Shown here one piece after another: positions 1-9,583 of a stretch of DNA of 56,964 bases. Each line of letters begins with the position of its first letter. Positions within the stretch are counted from its first letter, which is position 1. The position numbers were made by a program, and so were the translations under genes. The stretch is from Synechococcales cyanobacterium CRU_2_2 (GTDB lineage: Bacteria > Cyanobacteriota > Cyanobacteriia > PCC-9006 > JAAUQQ01): positions 1 through 56,964 of the forward strand of contig JAAUOP010000014.1 in NCBI GenBank assembly GCA_012034805.1. The letters are read 5' to 3'. The notes beneath the pieces were generated by a model. The model searched no databases. It saw nothing but the letters and a program-made list of their open reading frames with translations, and was not told where the DNA came from.

Positions 1-71
1 GGACCATGGTCGATGGGGTTGGGGATTGGGGAGTGGGGTTGAGGAAGTGGGGGTGGAGATTTGTATGGATA

Positions 72-950
72 CTAGGCTGGGGTATTTATTATCCCATGGG
101 AATTACGCGAGTGCTGCCGCCAAATGGCGTCTGCGACTCGGCAGACGTCGTGCATCTCGGCGACGTCATGAACCCGCAGAATGTCGGCTCCAGCGGCGAT
201 CGCCCCGCAACAGGCGGCGGCAGTCCCCCAGACCCGCTTTTGGGCGTCGGGCTGATCCAGAATTTTGCCGATGAAACTTTTGCGCGATGGGCCGACCAAC
301 AGCGGGTAGCCAAGGGCACGTAACTGGGATAGCCCGCGCAAAATTTCCAAGTTCTGCTCGTAGGTTTTGGCAAAGCCGAGACCGGGATCCAAGATGATCT
401 GCTCGGGTTGGGCACCGGCCTTGAGTACCTGCTGGGCTTGCTGGAGCAAAACCATCGCGATCTCGCCGAGCAAATCGTCATATTGCGTCAGAGACTGCAT
501 GGTCTGGGGCGTGCCGCGCAGGTGCATCAGCACAATCGGTACGCCGAGTTCTGCTGGAAGCTCAAGCATGGCCGGTTCAAAACGGCCAGCAGAAATGTCG
601 TTGAGCCAGTTGGCCCCGGCGGCGATCGCCCCCCTCGCCACCTCCACCCGCGTGGTATCGATCGAAATCACCACTTGGTCGCTCACCTGGGCTCGAATGG
701 CTTCAATCACCGGCAAGGTGCGATCGATTTCAACCTGCAAGCTCACCGTTTCCGCCCCTGGCCGGGTGGATTGGCCGCCAATGTCGAGAATATCGACCCC
801 AGCTTTGAGCAAAGCACGGGCTTGGGCGATCGCCCGCTCAAGGCTGTCAAACTGTCCACCATCGCTAAAGCTATCCGGTGTGACGTTGAGAACGCCCATG
901 ATGTAGGTGCGATCACCCCAAGAAAAGCTTGGGGGTTGGAGCGGATTCAT
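72..950 (-). CDS. folP: Dihydropteroate synthase
   Basis: Condenses 6-hydroxymethyl-dihydropterin pyrophosphate with p-aminobenzoate to dihydropteroate in cytosolic folate synthesis. The N-terminal signature MGVLNVTPDSFSDGG, the DIGGQSTRPGA segment, the NDISAG strand, LDPGLGF and the GPSRKSFIG loop are all visible, so the whole TIM barrel is present. The frame is open further upstream to 1013, but I start at the ATG at 950 (MNPLQPP), just ahead of the conserved core; this gives about 292 residues, normal for the family. The C-terminus ends normally near the window edge. No frameshift is seen. Confidence 0.95.
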   Translation of the reverse strand: MNPLQPPSFSWGDRTYIMGVLNVTPDSFSDGGQFDSLERAIAQARALLKAGVDILDIGGQSTRPGAETVSLQVEIDRTLPVIEAIRAQVSDQVVISIDTTRVEVARGAIAAGANWLNDISAGRFEPAMLELPAELGVPIVLMHLRGTPQTMQSLTQYDDLLGEIAMVLLQQAQQVLKAGAQPEQIILDPGLGFAKTYEQNLEILRGLSQLRALGYPLLVGPSRKSFIGKILDQPDAQKRVWGTAAACCGAIAAGADILRVHDVAEMHDVCRVADAIWRQHSRNSHGIINTPA

Positions 951-1053
951 TTGAGACAAGATTCCAGAAGTGATTCCAAACGTCCAAGCCCAGTCTAAGC
1001 CAACCCAGCCCAACCCATGCCAATCTCGTTAATCCAATCCAAACCGATCGAAG

Positions 1054-2367
1054 CTAAACAAAGATCGTATCCCGGTTAAAGTCGAACGCCGTTGAATCTT
1101 GGATAATTGCCAAGATATTACCACCGGATGAGATCACAGTATCCAAAGTATTACTACTGCCGATGCCGTTCGCGAAGCGAAACTCAGCTGAATAATCGAA
1201 CGAACCATTCAGTCGGATGAAGTCAGTTTGGAAATCCCAATCTTCAATAATTGCATAGGCATCATCTAGATTGCCAGCCCTCAGAGGGGCAAGATAATAT
1301 CTACCATTGGTGGCATCTCCCAAGGCAAAGATGTCGCTACCACTGCCACCCACGAGGGTGTCAATCTCACCCTCGGGTATAAAACCATAGCCCAGCAAAG
1401 TATCATCGCCGTTGCCCCCAACAAGCAGATCACTGCCGAGACCTCCGAACAAAATATCGCTCCCCTGTCCTCCAAACAGACTGTCGGCCCCCGCATCACC
1501 ATTCAAGATATCATCGCCCCCAGCACCGTCGATGAAATCATTTCCAGTACCACCGCTCAGGTTATTGGCCAAGGCATTGCCTGTGATCAAATCATTTTGA
1601 GACGTTCCCACAACATCAACAAAATTACGCACAGTGAGTAACTGAGCCTCAACGCCAGGAATCCCATTCACTCGTAACGTTTCCTCACTTAAGTTGACGT
1701 TAACAAATACGGGACTACCCAGACTTGTACTCGCATTAATTTGGTTGTTGCGCCCAGCTGCACCCGCAATCACCTCAACATCGGTGACGCGATCGACCCC
1801 CAACCCATCCTTGTGAATCTCCCCTGCTGCACGCAGGGTGATGGTGGTGTTCATCATGGTGTAATCCACCGTATCGATGCCAGTGCCACCATCCATTCGA
1901 TCATCACCAGCAGAGGCCAAAAACGAATCATCTCCCCCAAGCCCAAACATTTGATTCCGGCCTGAATTGCCCACAAGACCATTGTCTAAGCTATTTCCCG
2001 AGGCATCTAGATTGCCATTGCCAGAAAGGACAATACCTTCAAAATGGTCTCCGAGCTGGTGATCAACGCTCGAAATAATGGTGTCGGATCCACCGTTGAA
2101 ATCCGTTTCAACAACGACATCCTCGACGTTGTCCACAATATAGATATCATCACCATTGCCACCCACCATTACATCAAACCCAGGGCCACCATCCAAGCGA
2201 TCGTCCCCATCTCCGCCCCCAAGAACATCGTTACCGCTGCCGCCTTCTAGGGCATCATCCCCCAGTCCGCCAGCTAAAATATCATCGCCCGAGAAGCCAA
2301 AGAGATTGTCACCTAGATTGGTTCCGACCAAGATGTTGCCAATTGCGTCGCCGTTTACAGTTGCCAT
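1054..2367 (-). CDS. RTX-type (hemolysin-type) calcium-binding repeat protein
   Basis: Probably a secreted, calcium-binding beta-roll protein; the function beyond that is unknown. Nonapeptide repeats of the GGxGxDxLx type fill residues about 30-80 (GGLGDDALEGGSGNDVLGGG) and again about 270-330, separated by a non-repeat segment. There is no classical N-terminal signal peptide, as expected for type I secretion, where the C-terminus carries the signal. The ATG at 2367 (MATVNGD) is preferred to the upstream in-frame start because the protein then begins directly at the repeat region. A second RTX protein lies at 11603-12316. No type I secretion genes are in the window. Confidence 0.85.
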   Translation of the reverse strand: MATVNGDAIGNILVGTNLGDNLFGFSGDDILAGGLGDDALEGGSGNDVLGGGDGDDRLDGGPGFDVMVGGNGDDIYIVDNVEDVVVETDFNGGSDTIISSVDHQLGDHFEGIVLSGNGNLDASGNSLDNGLVGNSGRNQMFGLGGDDSFLASAGDDRMDGGTGIDTVDYTMMNTTITLRAAGEIHKDGLGVDRVTDVEVIAGAAGRNNQINASTSLGSPVFVNVNLSEETLRVNGIPGVEAQLLTVRNFVDVVGTSQNDLITGNALANNLSGGTGNDFIDGAGGDDILNGDAGADSLFGGQGSDILFGGLGSDLLVGGNGDDTLLGYGFIPEGEIDTLVGGSGSDIFALGDATNGRYYLAPLRAGNLDDAYAIIEDWDFQTDFIRLNGSFDYSAEFRFANGIGSSNTLDTVISSGGNILAIIQDSTAFDFNRDTIFV

Positions 2368-2542
2368 GATAGAGCCTCCCAAATACTCGTGGATGAGCAG
2401 CTAGAGTGCATGAATGTGCCGCTAGCTGTTCATCGGTCGAGAAACGGAAAGTTATTCAGGCCGCGATCGCGCCGCACGGGGAGTGATCGGAATTTTGTGT
2501 AAATCCCCAAAAATCAACGAAGAAATAAGTGTTTGAGCCTGG

Positions 2543-2795
2543 TCATACCCGATTTTGTGAACACTCCCGCCAAACCCATTGTTGGTTGCCTTTGTGGTTC
2601 ACGAACGACCAGAGCTCGTCCATCTGAACCGTTAGGGCTTTTTTACCTTCTTCGTCACCTCCACTTTTTTAGGTGTGGTTTTGGCTTTGGCGTTGGCATA
2701 GGTCTGAATACAGCTCTCAGAGCGCTGCATCACCCGCGCAATGCCGACAATGGCAAGCCTTCAAGCAGTAAGCGTTCGAGCAATGCGATCTCTTC
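2543..2795 (-). pseudogene. IS1-family transposase remnant
   Basis: Too short and broken to be a gene. On the minus strand the pieces EEIALLERLLLEG, then after a frame change IVGIARVMQRSES...YANAKAK, then after a second change LTVQMDELWSFVNHKGNQQ and a stop can be read. The order and the DE-LWSFV-K motif match the middle of IS1-type transposases common in cyanobacteria. The N-terminal zinc finger and the C-terminal half are missing. It abuts a different transposase fragment at 2796-3060. Confidence 0.7.
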
Positions 2796-3060
2796 ATCGC
2801 TTCAGGGCAGGAATTTTGGTGTCAGGACAAGCTAAAAGCGCCACCCGATGAGGCTCTAAATACCCCCGAAATTTTCTCGCCTCCTCCAACTTGCAATCCT
2901 CGAATGGCTGACTGGCCTCATCTATCTCTCCTCACCTAAGCAAATCCTCGACTTGCTGGAGCCACTTGTTCGAGCCGGGTATCTGATGCAGATTCTCTCG
3001 CAAATGATACCAATTGAGAATCTCGTTGCGCCTCTGGTTCTTGGCGCTCTTGTTCTGTCA
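2796..3060 (-). pseudogene. ISKra4-like transposase remnant
   Basis: Minus-strand reading gives RRNEILNWYHLRENLHQIPGS, KWLQQVEDLLR, an in-frame TGA, then GEIDEASQPFEDCKLEEARKF and RGYLEPHR. This resembles the C-terminal part of ISKra4-type transposases (ILNWYHLxENL...FxNYLExHR). There is an internal stop and no start. Identification rests on recalled family motifs, so family assignment is moderate. Confidence 0.55.
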
Positions 3061-3202
3061 TCTGACACTCCGGCTGAATCAACTCAACATAGCCTAATTT
3101 TTCTCTTCAGAATGTGACAGGCTCCCGATGCAAGAACACAAGACACAAACCTTACGTCATACGCTGCATTCCTGTTTTCCACTTTCCCCAACGGGTCATC
3201 AC

Positions 3203-3886
3203 CTAGTACTTCACACTCGGAGCCAAGCTTGCCGAAAACTTCCGGGGATCTAGCTCATAGTCACCGTCAATAAAGGCTGAAACCTCAGTTCCGGGCTCGT
3301 AGGTTGCATTCTTGCCGCTCATCAGCAAAAACAACGGATTGAGAATCGCTGCCGCTGCAATCACGCCGCCAGAATTGCCACCGCCCACCTCAGAACTCGC
3401 TCGTAGCGAAACCCGCTCGCCACTCGACAGGGTCACTTCGGTAATCGCAATGTCGAGTTTGCCCTTTCGACCCAGCATCCCGGCGCTGCGGGCTTCGCGT
3501 ACAACGCCTCGGGCGATCGCCCCCTGGGAAATCACCACACGGTTATCGATCAAAATATCTTCAGCTACCGCAAACTCGACAGGATCATTGGTGCGAGCGG
3601 TTTTAGACGAGAGTTGCTGTTTAAACTTTAGCTTAACCGGGGTGCCATCAGCAAGACCAAAGACCAAGGGGGCTATGGGCTTTTGAATCCCTGTCCCGGT
3701 GGCATTCGTTGCACCTGGGACAGGCGGCAAAGGAGCTTTGGCAGAGGATCGGGCGGCCTCAGGCGGAGCGGCGGAAGACTGAACCGCCCCGGCATTTTGC
3801 GTATTGGCCTGGGCAGGCAAGGCCGCGCCTTCCAGGGTGAGCCCGATGAGGGCCATCAGAACCAAGTTTGGGATAGAAATTTTCAT
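3203..3886 (-). CDS. Secreted hypothetical protein
   Basis: 227 residues. An N-terminal signal peptide (MKISIPNLVLMALIGLTLEG, cleavage probably after ALPAQA) is followed by a Pro/Ala-rich linker to about residue 75. A folded domain follows (VKLKFKQQLSSK...DPVEFAVAEDILIDNRVVISQGAIARGVV...GKLDIAITEV...FIDGDYELD). The domain resembles uncharacterised envelope proteins in which a stored value is protected by a 'can be set/unset' beta fold, but I do not know its function. Exported, probably periplasmic. Confidence 0.75.
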   Translation of the reverse strand: MKISIPNLVLMALIGLTLEGAALPAQANTQNAGAVQSSAAPPEAARSSAKAPLPPVPGATNATGTGIQKPIAPLVFGLADGTPVKLKFKQQLSSKTARTNDPVEFAVAEDILIDNRVVISQGAIARGVVREARSAGMLGRKGKLDIAITEVTLSSGERVSLRASSEVGGGNSGGVIAAAAILNPLFLLMSGKNATYEPGTEVSAFIDGDYELDPRKFSASLAPSVKY

Positions 3887-4483
3887 AGTCGTCTTTAGTT
3901 TGTCGCAATAGTTTGTAGCAATTACTTTCTAGACATTATGTGGATTTCCGGAGGATTTTCCGGCTGAGCGAGCGGCGATCGCCCCACATCCGCAAGCATT
4001 TGGTCAGAAGTGCCAGCCAGAGGCTTTACCACTTCAACGGTACAAAGCTTGATATTCCTTGTCCGAAATATTGACTAAACTTGTTCCAAATTTTACAAAA
4101 CACTGGCGAGAGTAAAATTTCATCTTGCATCGCCCAGGCTCGAGCCTGGGCGAAAGGTCGGAATTTCAGAAGATAGCAAAATTGCACTCTACAGTTTACA
4201 TAATATGATTATCCTGGTATTCTAGGTGAGGTGTGATGCCTAGCTGGGTTGCTCTGGATTAACCTTAGCTGTGCTCCCAAAAGAGCAGACAGACTTGTGT
4301 TGGCGGTGCTAGGAATCTTCTGGAAATTTACCGAGCATCTGCCGGGCATCTAAGGGGTTTGAGCTTGGGCGGGTTGCAAGTTGGGACTTCCTTTTGGGAG
4401 TTCTAGGGAAGAGTCGCGATGCGATCGCCCTGCCCCTCACTGTGTTCTCTTTTAATTCCGCTGCCTGTTCGAGGAGATTGCCC
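3887..4483. other. Intergenic region of about 600 bp with one perfect palindrome
   Basis: This lies between the divergent genes at 3886 (minus) and 4484 (plus). No supported ORF was found. AT-rich tracts at 4040-4200 probably hold the promoters for both genes. The only clear structure is the palindrome at 4131-4152. A good Shine-Dalgarno (AGGAGA, about 4472-4477) precedes the ATG at 4484. Confidence 0.5.
4131..4152. repeat. Perfect 22-bp palindrome
   Basis: Half-site CGCCCAGGCTC followed by its exact complement, with no spacer, between divergent genes. It could be an operator or a transcribed hairpin. There is no T-run next to it, so a terminator is unlikely. Confidence 0.6.
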
Positions 4484-7400
4484 ATGCAGCTCGTGCAACG
4501 TACGACGCTTTTTTATCAGTCGGGAACATCTGACAAGGTTTACGAGGTGGATCTGTGTAGGGTGGCGAACGATCCTGCGGAACAGACCCCAGTCGATCGC
4601 GCCTCAGTCGATCACGCCCCAGTCGATCGCTATGTCGTCCATTTTCGTTATGGTCGTCGGGGCAAAGCCTTGCACGAAGGGGTACAAACTGATGTTCCAA
4701 TTTCCCTGGAGGCCGCGCGCCAGGTTTTTGACAAACTGGTGGCTGCCAAGCGGAAAAAAGGCTATCGCGACATGGCGATCGCAGGGGGGGGGACGACATC
4801 TGAAGCCGCTCGTGCCCAGGCGGTTCTCGCGCGGCTGGAGCGAGGGTTACACGGGGAGGAAGGCGGCAAGCTTTGGCCACTCAACCGCGTCATTTGGCGG
4901 GTGGGTGAACTCAAGCTGCATTCTGCAATTCCGTTGCTGATTCAGCTTTTGCACCAGACGCCCTTGGCAACCGAGCCCATGCGCAACTATTGCCTTGCTT
5001 GGGCACTGGGGAATTGCAGTGCCGGGGATGAACGGGCTGGGGATGAGCGGGCTACGATCGCCCCCCTCGAAGATTTATACCACCGCTGCCAAGGGAGTGA
5101 CCTTCAACATGTGCGCCGGATGGCGCTGGCGGCGATTCTCAAGCTAGCGGATCCAGAACAGGCGGAACAGTGGCGATCACAACTCACCCAAGCCCTGCCT
5201 GAGCCCCTCAGAACCCTGGCCATCCAAGGCCCAGCCCCAGCCTTTGGCGCAGTCCTAGAGGCGCACTTGCAAACCGACTTGGCTCAGCAACCGCATCTGT
5301 TGGATACGCTCTATCACCTCAACACCGAGCATATCCGCCCCGGATTGATGGCGGTGCTGCGAACCATTCCCTTTCGTCCGCCCTATTTCCAAAGCCTGCG
5401 CCACATCTTTAAACTGGCAGAATATCACCTAGATGGCGAAGTCTTCGGCCTCTTGGCCCATCGCTTTGAAGAGGAAGAAAACGGTTATCGCGGCAATCGC
5501 TGGGCGATTTCTACCGCCGAGGGCAAGTACATCCCCCGCTATCACAATCAGCGTTTTAACTCACAAACCCAGATCTGGGAGTATGACGAAAACCCTGAGT
5601 TTTCCCAGGCATTGACCGGCCTCCATGCCCAGGTTGCCTTTGGGAAAAAGACCAAGGACTATTTGCGGCGGCGGGTGTGGCGGTCGCTCCAACACTTGGG
5701 TGATCTCGGCGACACGACCTATGTTAGTTTAGCAACTGAGGTGCTGTTGCAATATAGTGATGCTGATGCTCAGGCAACACGTGCTAGCACCTATTACCGC
5801 TGGGATGTGAACTGGCGACGCAGCGTCTCTGGGCAAGCCGCCTGGGATCAGTATGCCCCTTATCTCGCCTTTAATCACATTCTCTACACCCACAGCCCTC
5901 GCTACCTCTATCGACACGGCACCCAGGCTTGGCGCTGTCAAAGGGGCTACGAGCCCGGTGGGCCACTGCCCGCTGAATGCGAAGAAGCCTTTCCTGCTCT
6001 TTGGCAGCGGCAGCCTGAAGCCTTGCTGCGGTTGCTGCTCGAAAGTCGCTGCCAGCCCGTACATGAGTTTGCAGTGCGAGCCCTGCGACATTGCCTCGCA
6101 GTGAGCCAGCCGACGTTTGGCGATCGCCTCACCCTCGAACAGCTCATTCAATTGCTCAGGCAACCCTATCTGATCACCGCCGAATTTGCCTTTGAGCAAG
6201 TGCGCGATCGCTACCAAGCCGGAAACCCCAACTTTGATTTGCTGCTGGCGGTCGCCAACTGTGCCTACGCACCGGCGAGGGCCGCTGCCCATGGCTGGAT
6301 TGCAGCCCAGCGCGATCTCGTCTTGGCGAACGCGCCTTTGGTCGCTGCATTGATCGTCAGTCCTGAGGCCGAAACTCGCGCCTATACTCGGCAGTTGCTG
6401 AGGGTGGTGGTGTCACCCGAGCGGTTTCCCAAGGAGACGCTGCGGATGATTGTGGGGCAGGCAATCGCCATTTTGCTTGTGCTCGAGGCGGGGGAGCGGC
6501 TCCAGGAGGCGATTCAAACCCTAGAGGAGTGCTTCGTGCAGACCCTGGTTTCTCTGGGCTTGGACGTGATTCTTGACCTGCTGCGCCATCCTCTGGAGCC
6601 GTTGCAGGTGTTTGGGGCAACGCGACTGCTGAACCACACCACGCCTGCCGCTGATTTACCCACCGGATTGCTCGATGCCCTGATGGAGTCCCCCACGAAT
6701 GCGGTGCGAGTAATCGGAGTTCGGTTGCTGGGCCAGCTGCCCGACTCGGCGCTGATACGAAAGCCCGAGCTGCTGATTGTCCTCGCCACCCACCCGTTGC
6801 CGGACATGCGCGAGGCGATTCGTCCAACCCTCGTAAGGCTTTTAGAGAACCATCGAGACTTTTGCGATCGTCTCTTACCCCTGCTCCTGCTCGAGCTCCA
6901 GCGTCCAGCCACTCCTAGCGATGTCGAGTCAGAGACGTCAGAGGCTTTAGAGAGAAACGGGTCCCAAACTTCAGACACCGGCGTTCAGGATTTCTTGATT
7001 CAGTTGCTCGGACAAGAGGTGACCCACTGGATGGCTGCAGCCACGCCAGCACAAGCTTTGCAACTTTTAGACTCGGAGACCAGCGCAGCTCAGGAACTTG
7101 CCGGTCTCATCCTACAAACGAACGCTGCTATCTGGCACGAGCACCTCAGCACAACCGAGATCGGTGAACTCACCCACCACGAAATCCAATCCGTCCGCCA
7201 CGCAGGCTGCCAGATGCTCCAGCATCACCTACCAAGCCTGCGCAGCAACCCAGACGAATTACTCAACGCGGTTATTGCCCTAGAGTCCCCCTGGGAAGAG
7301 GCGCGCGCCTTCGGTTTTGGCCTCTTTACTGAGCAACTCCAACCTGAAGACTTGACACCGTCGCTGATCGTCAGTATTTGCGACAACAACTTACCCGAGA

Positions 7401-7831
7401 TTCGCCAGCTGGGTCGCGATCTGCTCAGTCGCTGTTTCCACAGTGTCGATGGGCCTGACTATCTGCTCAAATTTAGCGAACATCCCGCCCAGGATATGCA
7501 GCTATTTGCGACAAATTATCTCGAACGCTACGCCGCCGATCGCCCCGATCGCCTCCAAGATCTTCAGCCCTATTTCACCACTGTCCTAGGCCAAGTCAAC
7601 CGCAACCGCGTCGCCAAACAACGCATTTTTCGCTTCCTCGCCACCGAAGCAACCAAAGGGCCAGCCGCAGCTCAAACTGTCGCAGAAATCCTCACCCGGC
7701 AATCAGCGGCGATCGCGCTACGGGACAAATCCCAGGCAATCGAAATTTTGCTCACCATTCGTCAAGCGTATCCCGACATCGCCACACCCATCCAGATCAA
7801 ACCTGCTCGGCACAAAAACCATGCAATTTAA
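4484..7831 (+). CDS. WGR-domain protein with HEAT-like repeats
   Basis: About 1,115 residues. The first ~100 residues form a WGR-like domain (TLFYQSGTSDKVYEVDL, then VVHFRYGRRGKALHEG and a DKLVAAKRKKGYRDM helix); WGR domains in PARP-type proteins bind nucleic-acid ends. The rest is a long alpha-helical solenoid of HEAT-like repeats. The ATG at 4484 has a strong Shine-Dalgarno and starts directly at the WGR fold. An in-frame 15-bp tandem repeat (4587-4631) expands a loop inside the WGR domain (PVDRASVDHAPVDR). The gene overlaps the next one by 11 bp, indicating translational coupling. Possible partner protein of the downstream retron-type RT; no enzymatic motif was recognised. Confidence 0.8.
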   Translation: MQLVQRTTLFYQSGTSDKVYEVDLCRVANDPAEQTPVDRASVDHAPVDRYVVHFRYGRRGKALHEGVQTDVPISLEAARQVFDKLVAAKRKKGYRDMAIAGGGTTSEAARAQAVLARLERGLHGEEGGKLWPLNRVIWRVGELKLHSAIPLLIQLLHQTPLATEPMRNYCLAWALGNCSAGDERAGDERATIAPLEDLYHRCQGSDLQHVRRMALAAILKLADPEQAEQWRSQLTQALPEPLRTLAIQGPAPAFGAVLEAHLQTDLAQQPHLLDTLYHLNTEHIRPGLMAVLRTIPFRPPYFQSLRHIFKLAEYHLDGEVFGLLAHRFEEEENGYRGNRWAISTAEGKYIPRYHNQRFNSQTQIWEYDENPEFSQALTGLHAQVAFGKKTKDYLRRRVWRSLQHLGDLGDTTYVSLATEVLLQYSDADAQATRASTYYRWDVNWRRSVSGQAAWDQYAPYLAFNHILYTHSPRYLYRHGTQAWRCQRGYEPGGPLPAECEEAFPALWQRQPEALLRLLLESRCQPVHEFAVRALRHCLAVSQPTFGDRLTLEQLIQLLRQPYLITAEFAFEQVRDRYQAGNPNFDLLLAVANCAYAPARAAAHGWIAAQRDLVLANAPLVAALIVSPEAETRAYTRQLLRVVVSPERFPKETLRMIVGQAIAILLVLEAGERLQEAIQTLEECFVQTLVSLGLDVILDLLRHPLEPLQVFGATRLLNHTTPAADLPTGLLDALMESPTNAVRVIGVRLLGQLPDSALIRKPELLIVLATHPLPDMREAIRPTLVRLLENHRDFCDRLLPLLLLELQRPATPSDVESETSEALERNGSQTSDTGVQDFLIQLLGQEVTHWMAAATPAQALQLLDSETSAAQELAGLILQTNAAIWHEHLSTTEIGELTHHEIQSVRHAGCQMLQHHLPSLRSNPDELLNAVIALESPWEEARAFGFGLFTEQLQPEDLTPSLIVSICDNNLPEIRQLGRDLLSRCFHSVDGPDYLLKFSEHPAQDMQLFATNYLERYAADRPDRLQDLQPYFTTVLGQVNRNRVAKQRIFRFLATEATKGPAAAQTVAEILTRQSAAIALRDKSQAIEILLTIRQAYPDIATPIQIKPARHKNHAI
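4587..4631 (+). repeat. 15-bp in-frame tandem repeat, 3 copies
   Basis: Three imperfect copies of CCCAGTCGATCGCGC inside the WGR-protein gene, adding five residues per copy. Confidence 0.8.
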
Positions 7832-9458
7832 TTACGCCTACAAATCCAGCAGCACCGTTACCGGCCAGGACGATCGCACCCAAATGTCCTTCGCGCCCGA
7901 TCTCACACGCCAGCCGACATTCTTCCGGGGTGAATTGCGTCAGCATCTGGCCTTTCGAGAGGCCATGAGTGCTTTGCATCACGTCGTTGTTTCCGATCTG
8001 CGCTTTCAGCCCAAGGATAAAAGTGAGTACAAAGCCTGGGCCATGCAACAGCTTGAAATTGACTGGCAGCTGGTTGCAAGCCAGAAACAGGTGGTGAGCG
8101 ATCGCCTCACCACACTGCGCCAAGAACTACAAGATTTGCATCAGCAACGGGGCGATCGCTGGCAAGCTTTCTACCAGGCCCGTCAAAAATATTTTAATTA
8201 TCTCTACCAAAAAGATCGCGACGCCTGGTTCGTACTCGATCCGGTAATCACAGTTCATCCCGACGAAATCTTTTTTGAATGCTTTAGCCAAGATGAGTCC
8301 AGTTACGGTCGCCTGAGCGCCAGCTACGAAGTCTTCAAAAATGTTGATGAGTTTGCCTGCGGAACAACGAACATCGACTATTCAGCCGCACTTTACAACG
8401 CCTTTCAAAAAATCCGCACCTACAAGCCAACCCACCTAGAAGTAGACCCCTCCGGCTTTGAAGTCCAAACCAGTGGTAGTGTTGCCCACAAGGAAGTCAA
8501 AATTGACCTTCCCGATAGCTGGGTGCGGGGATTTTTACAGGTGAGTTCGGCGATGTCGCTCCCGACGGTGCGTGTGGATTTGCATCCGATGGATGTCCAC
8601 AATATGTGTTTTATCCTGCGCCGCCACAAAGAAAAGAATGGGCCACGTGCCTTGCGCTACGAGCTGACGCCGGGGGAACCAGTGCGGCTGGTGTTTGAGC
8701 CTTGGGAGCGGGAAATTATTTGCGATCGCTCGATCTATACTGGCTCCAAACCCGAAAGCATTCGCGTTTGGGGTCGCCGCCGTTTGCTCATCCTCGAGCG
8801 GCTCATCCCCGTGGCCAAAACATTTACAGTACATCTGCTTGGCACAGGCCTGCCTTCCTTCTACGTCGCAGATCTCAACGACTTGAGCTTTACCCTAGGT
8901 CTCTCGGGCTGGACTGCAAACGACTGGGCCTCTGCCGGCAATTTTGATCTCCTCGCCCCCCGCGCCGCCGTGGATGATTGGACGAGGCGGCAAGTGTTCT
9001 TGGCATTGCAATCCTCGCAATTTGAATCAGTGGATTCTTTGGCTGCAAGGCTAATGATGGATCGATCGGTGATTCTGGGCGCGTTGGGTGCTTATACTCA
9101 GGCCGGTCGCGCCATGTTTGATTTGAACAAACAGGTTTATCGCCTGCGAGAACTCTCCCGCGAACCGCTGCCATTGGAGCAGTTACGCTTCGCCAACGAT
9201 CGCGAACACAAATCAGCTCGTTTTCTCGAAAGCAATGCCGTCCAAATTCTAACCTCTTCGATCGATACCGGCGGAATTCGCTTGCTGCGGGGTACCGTTC
9301 AAGATGGCGATCAGAGCTATGAACCGATGCTGACGATCGATCGCGATGAGCGCATCATTGGTGCCGAATGTACCTGCAATTGGCATCAGCACAACAAACT
9401 CTTCAAAGGCCCCTGCGAACATATTTTATCTCTTCGCCTCGCCGCCCAAAGGCCCTAA
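7821..9458 (+). CDS. SWIM zinc-finger domain protein
   Basis: 545 residues. The C-terminus carries a SWIM zinc finger: C517-x-C519 ... C532-x-H534 (ECTCNW...GPCEHIL), a CxCx(n)CxH module that binds DNA or protein. The N-terminal 500 residues are unrecognised; residues about 60-120 look helical and coiled-coil-prone. The start overlaps the WGR/HEAT stop by 11 bp, so the two proteins are almost certainly co-produced. About 75 bp after its stop begins the promoter and structured RNA locus of a retron-type RT. No nuclease or ATPase motif was recognised. Confidence 0.8.
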   Translation: MQFNYAYKSSSTVTGQDDRTQMSFAPDLTRQPTFFRGELRQHLAFREAMSALHHVVVSDLRFQPKDKSEYKAWAMQQLEIDWQLVASQKQVVSDRLTTLRQELQDLHQQRGDRWQAFYQARQKYFNYLYQKDRDAWFVLDPVITVHPDEIFFECFSQDESSYGRLSASYEVFKNVDEFACGTTNIDYSAALYNAFQKIRTYKPTHLEVDPSGFEVQTSGSVAHKEVKIDLPDSWVRGFLQVSSAMSLPTVRVDLHPMDVHNMCFILRRHKEKNGPRALRYELTPGEPVRLVFEPWEREIICDRSIYTGSKPESIRVWGRRRLLILERLIPVAKTFTVHLLGTGLPSFYVADLNDLSFTLGLSGWTANDWASAGNFDLLAPRAAVDDWTRRQVFLALQSSQFESVDSLAARLMMDRSVILGALGAYTQAGRAMFDLNKQVYRLRELSREPLPLEQLRFANDREHKSARFLESNAVQILTSSIDTGGIRLLRGTVQDGDQSYEPMLTIDRDERIIGAECTCNWHQHNKLFKGPCEHILSLRLAAQRP

Positions 9459-9531
9459 CCAAGATGATATCGAGATCAGATTTTTACCCAATCATCAAAC
9501 TCAAAAAAGATTGTTATTTCCTCAAAAAAAC

Positions 9532-9560
9532 TGGGCAATCTAACGCTATAGGGCTATAAT
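9532..9560 (+). promoter_or_regulatory. Sigma70-like promoter of the structured RNA
   Basis: A perfect -10 TATAAT (9555-9560) and a -35 TGGGCA (9532-9537, 4 of 6 matches) with 17-bp spacing. Transcription would begin near 9567, about 17 bp before the a1 repeat. Confidence 0.6.
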
Positions 9561-9583
9561 AGTCCTATAGGTACACCAGTACT

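Noticed and set aside
4394..4483. 30-residue N-terminal extension of the WGR protein
   Set aside because: A strong Shine-Dalgarno and the WGR fold both point to the ATG at 4484.
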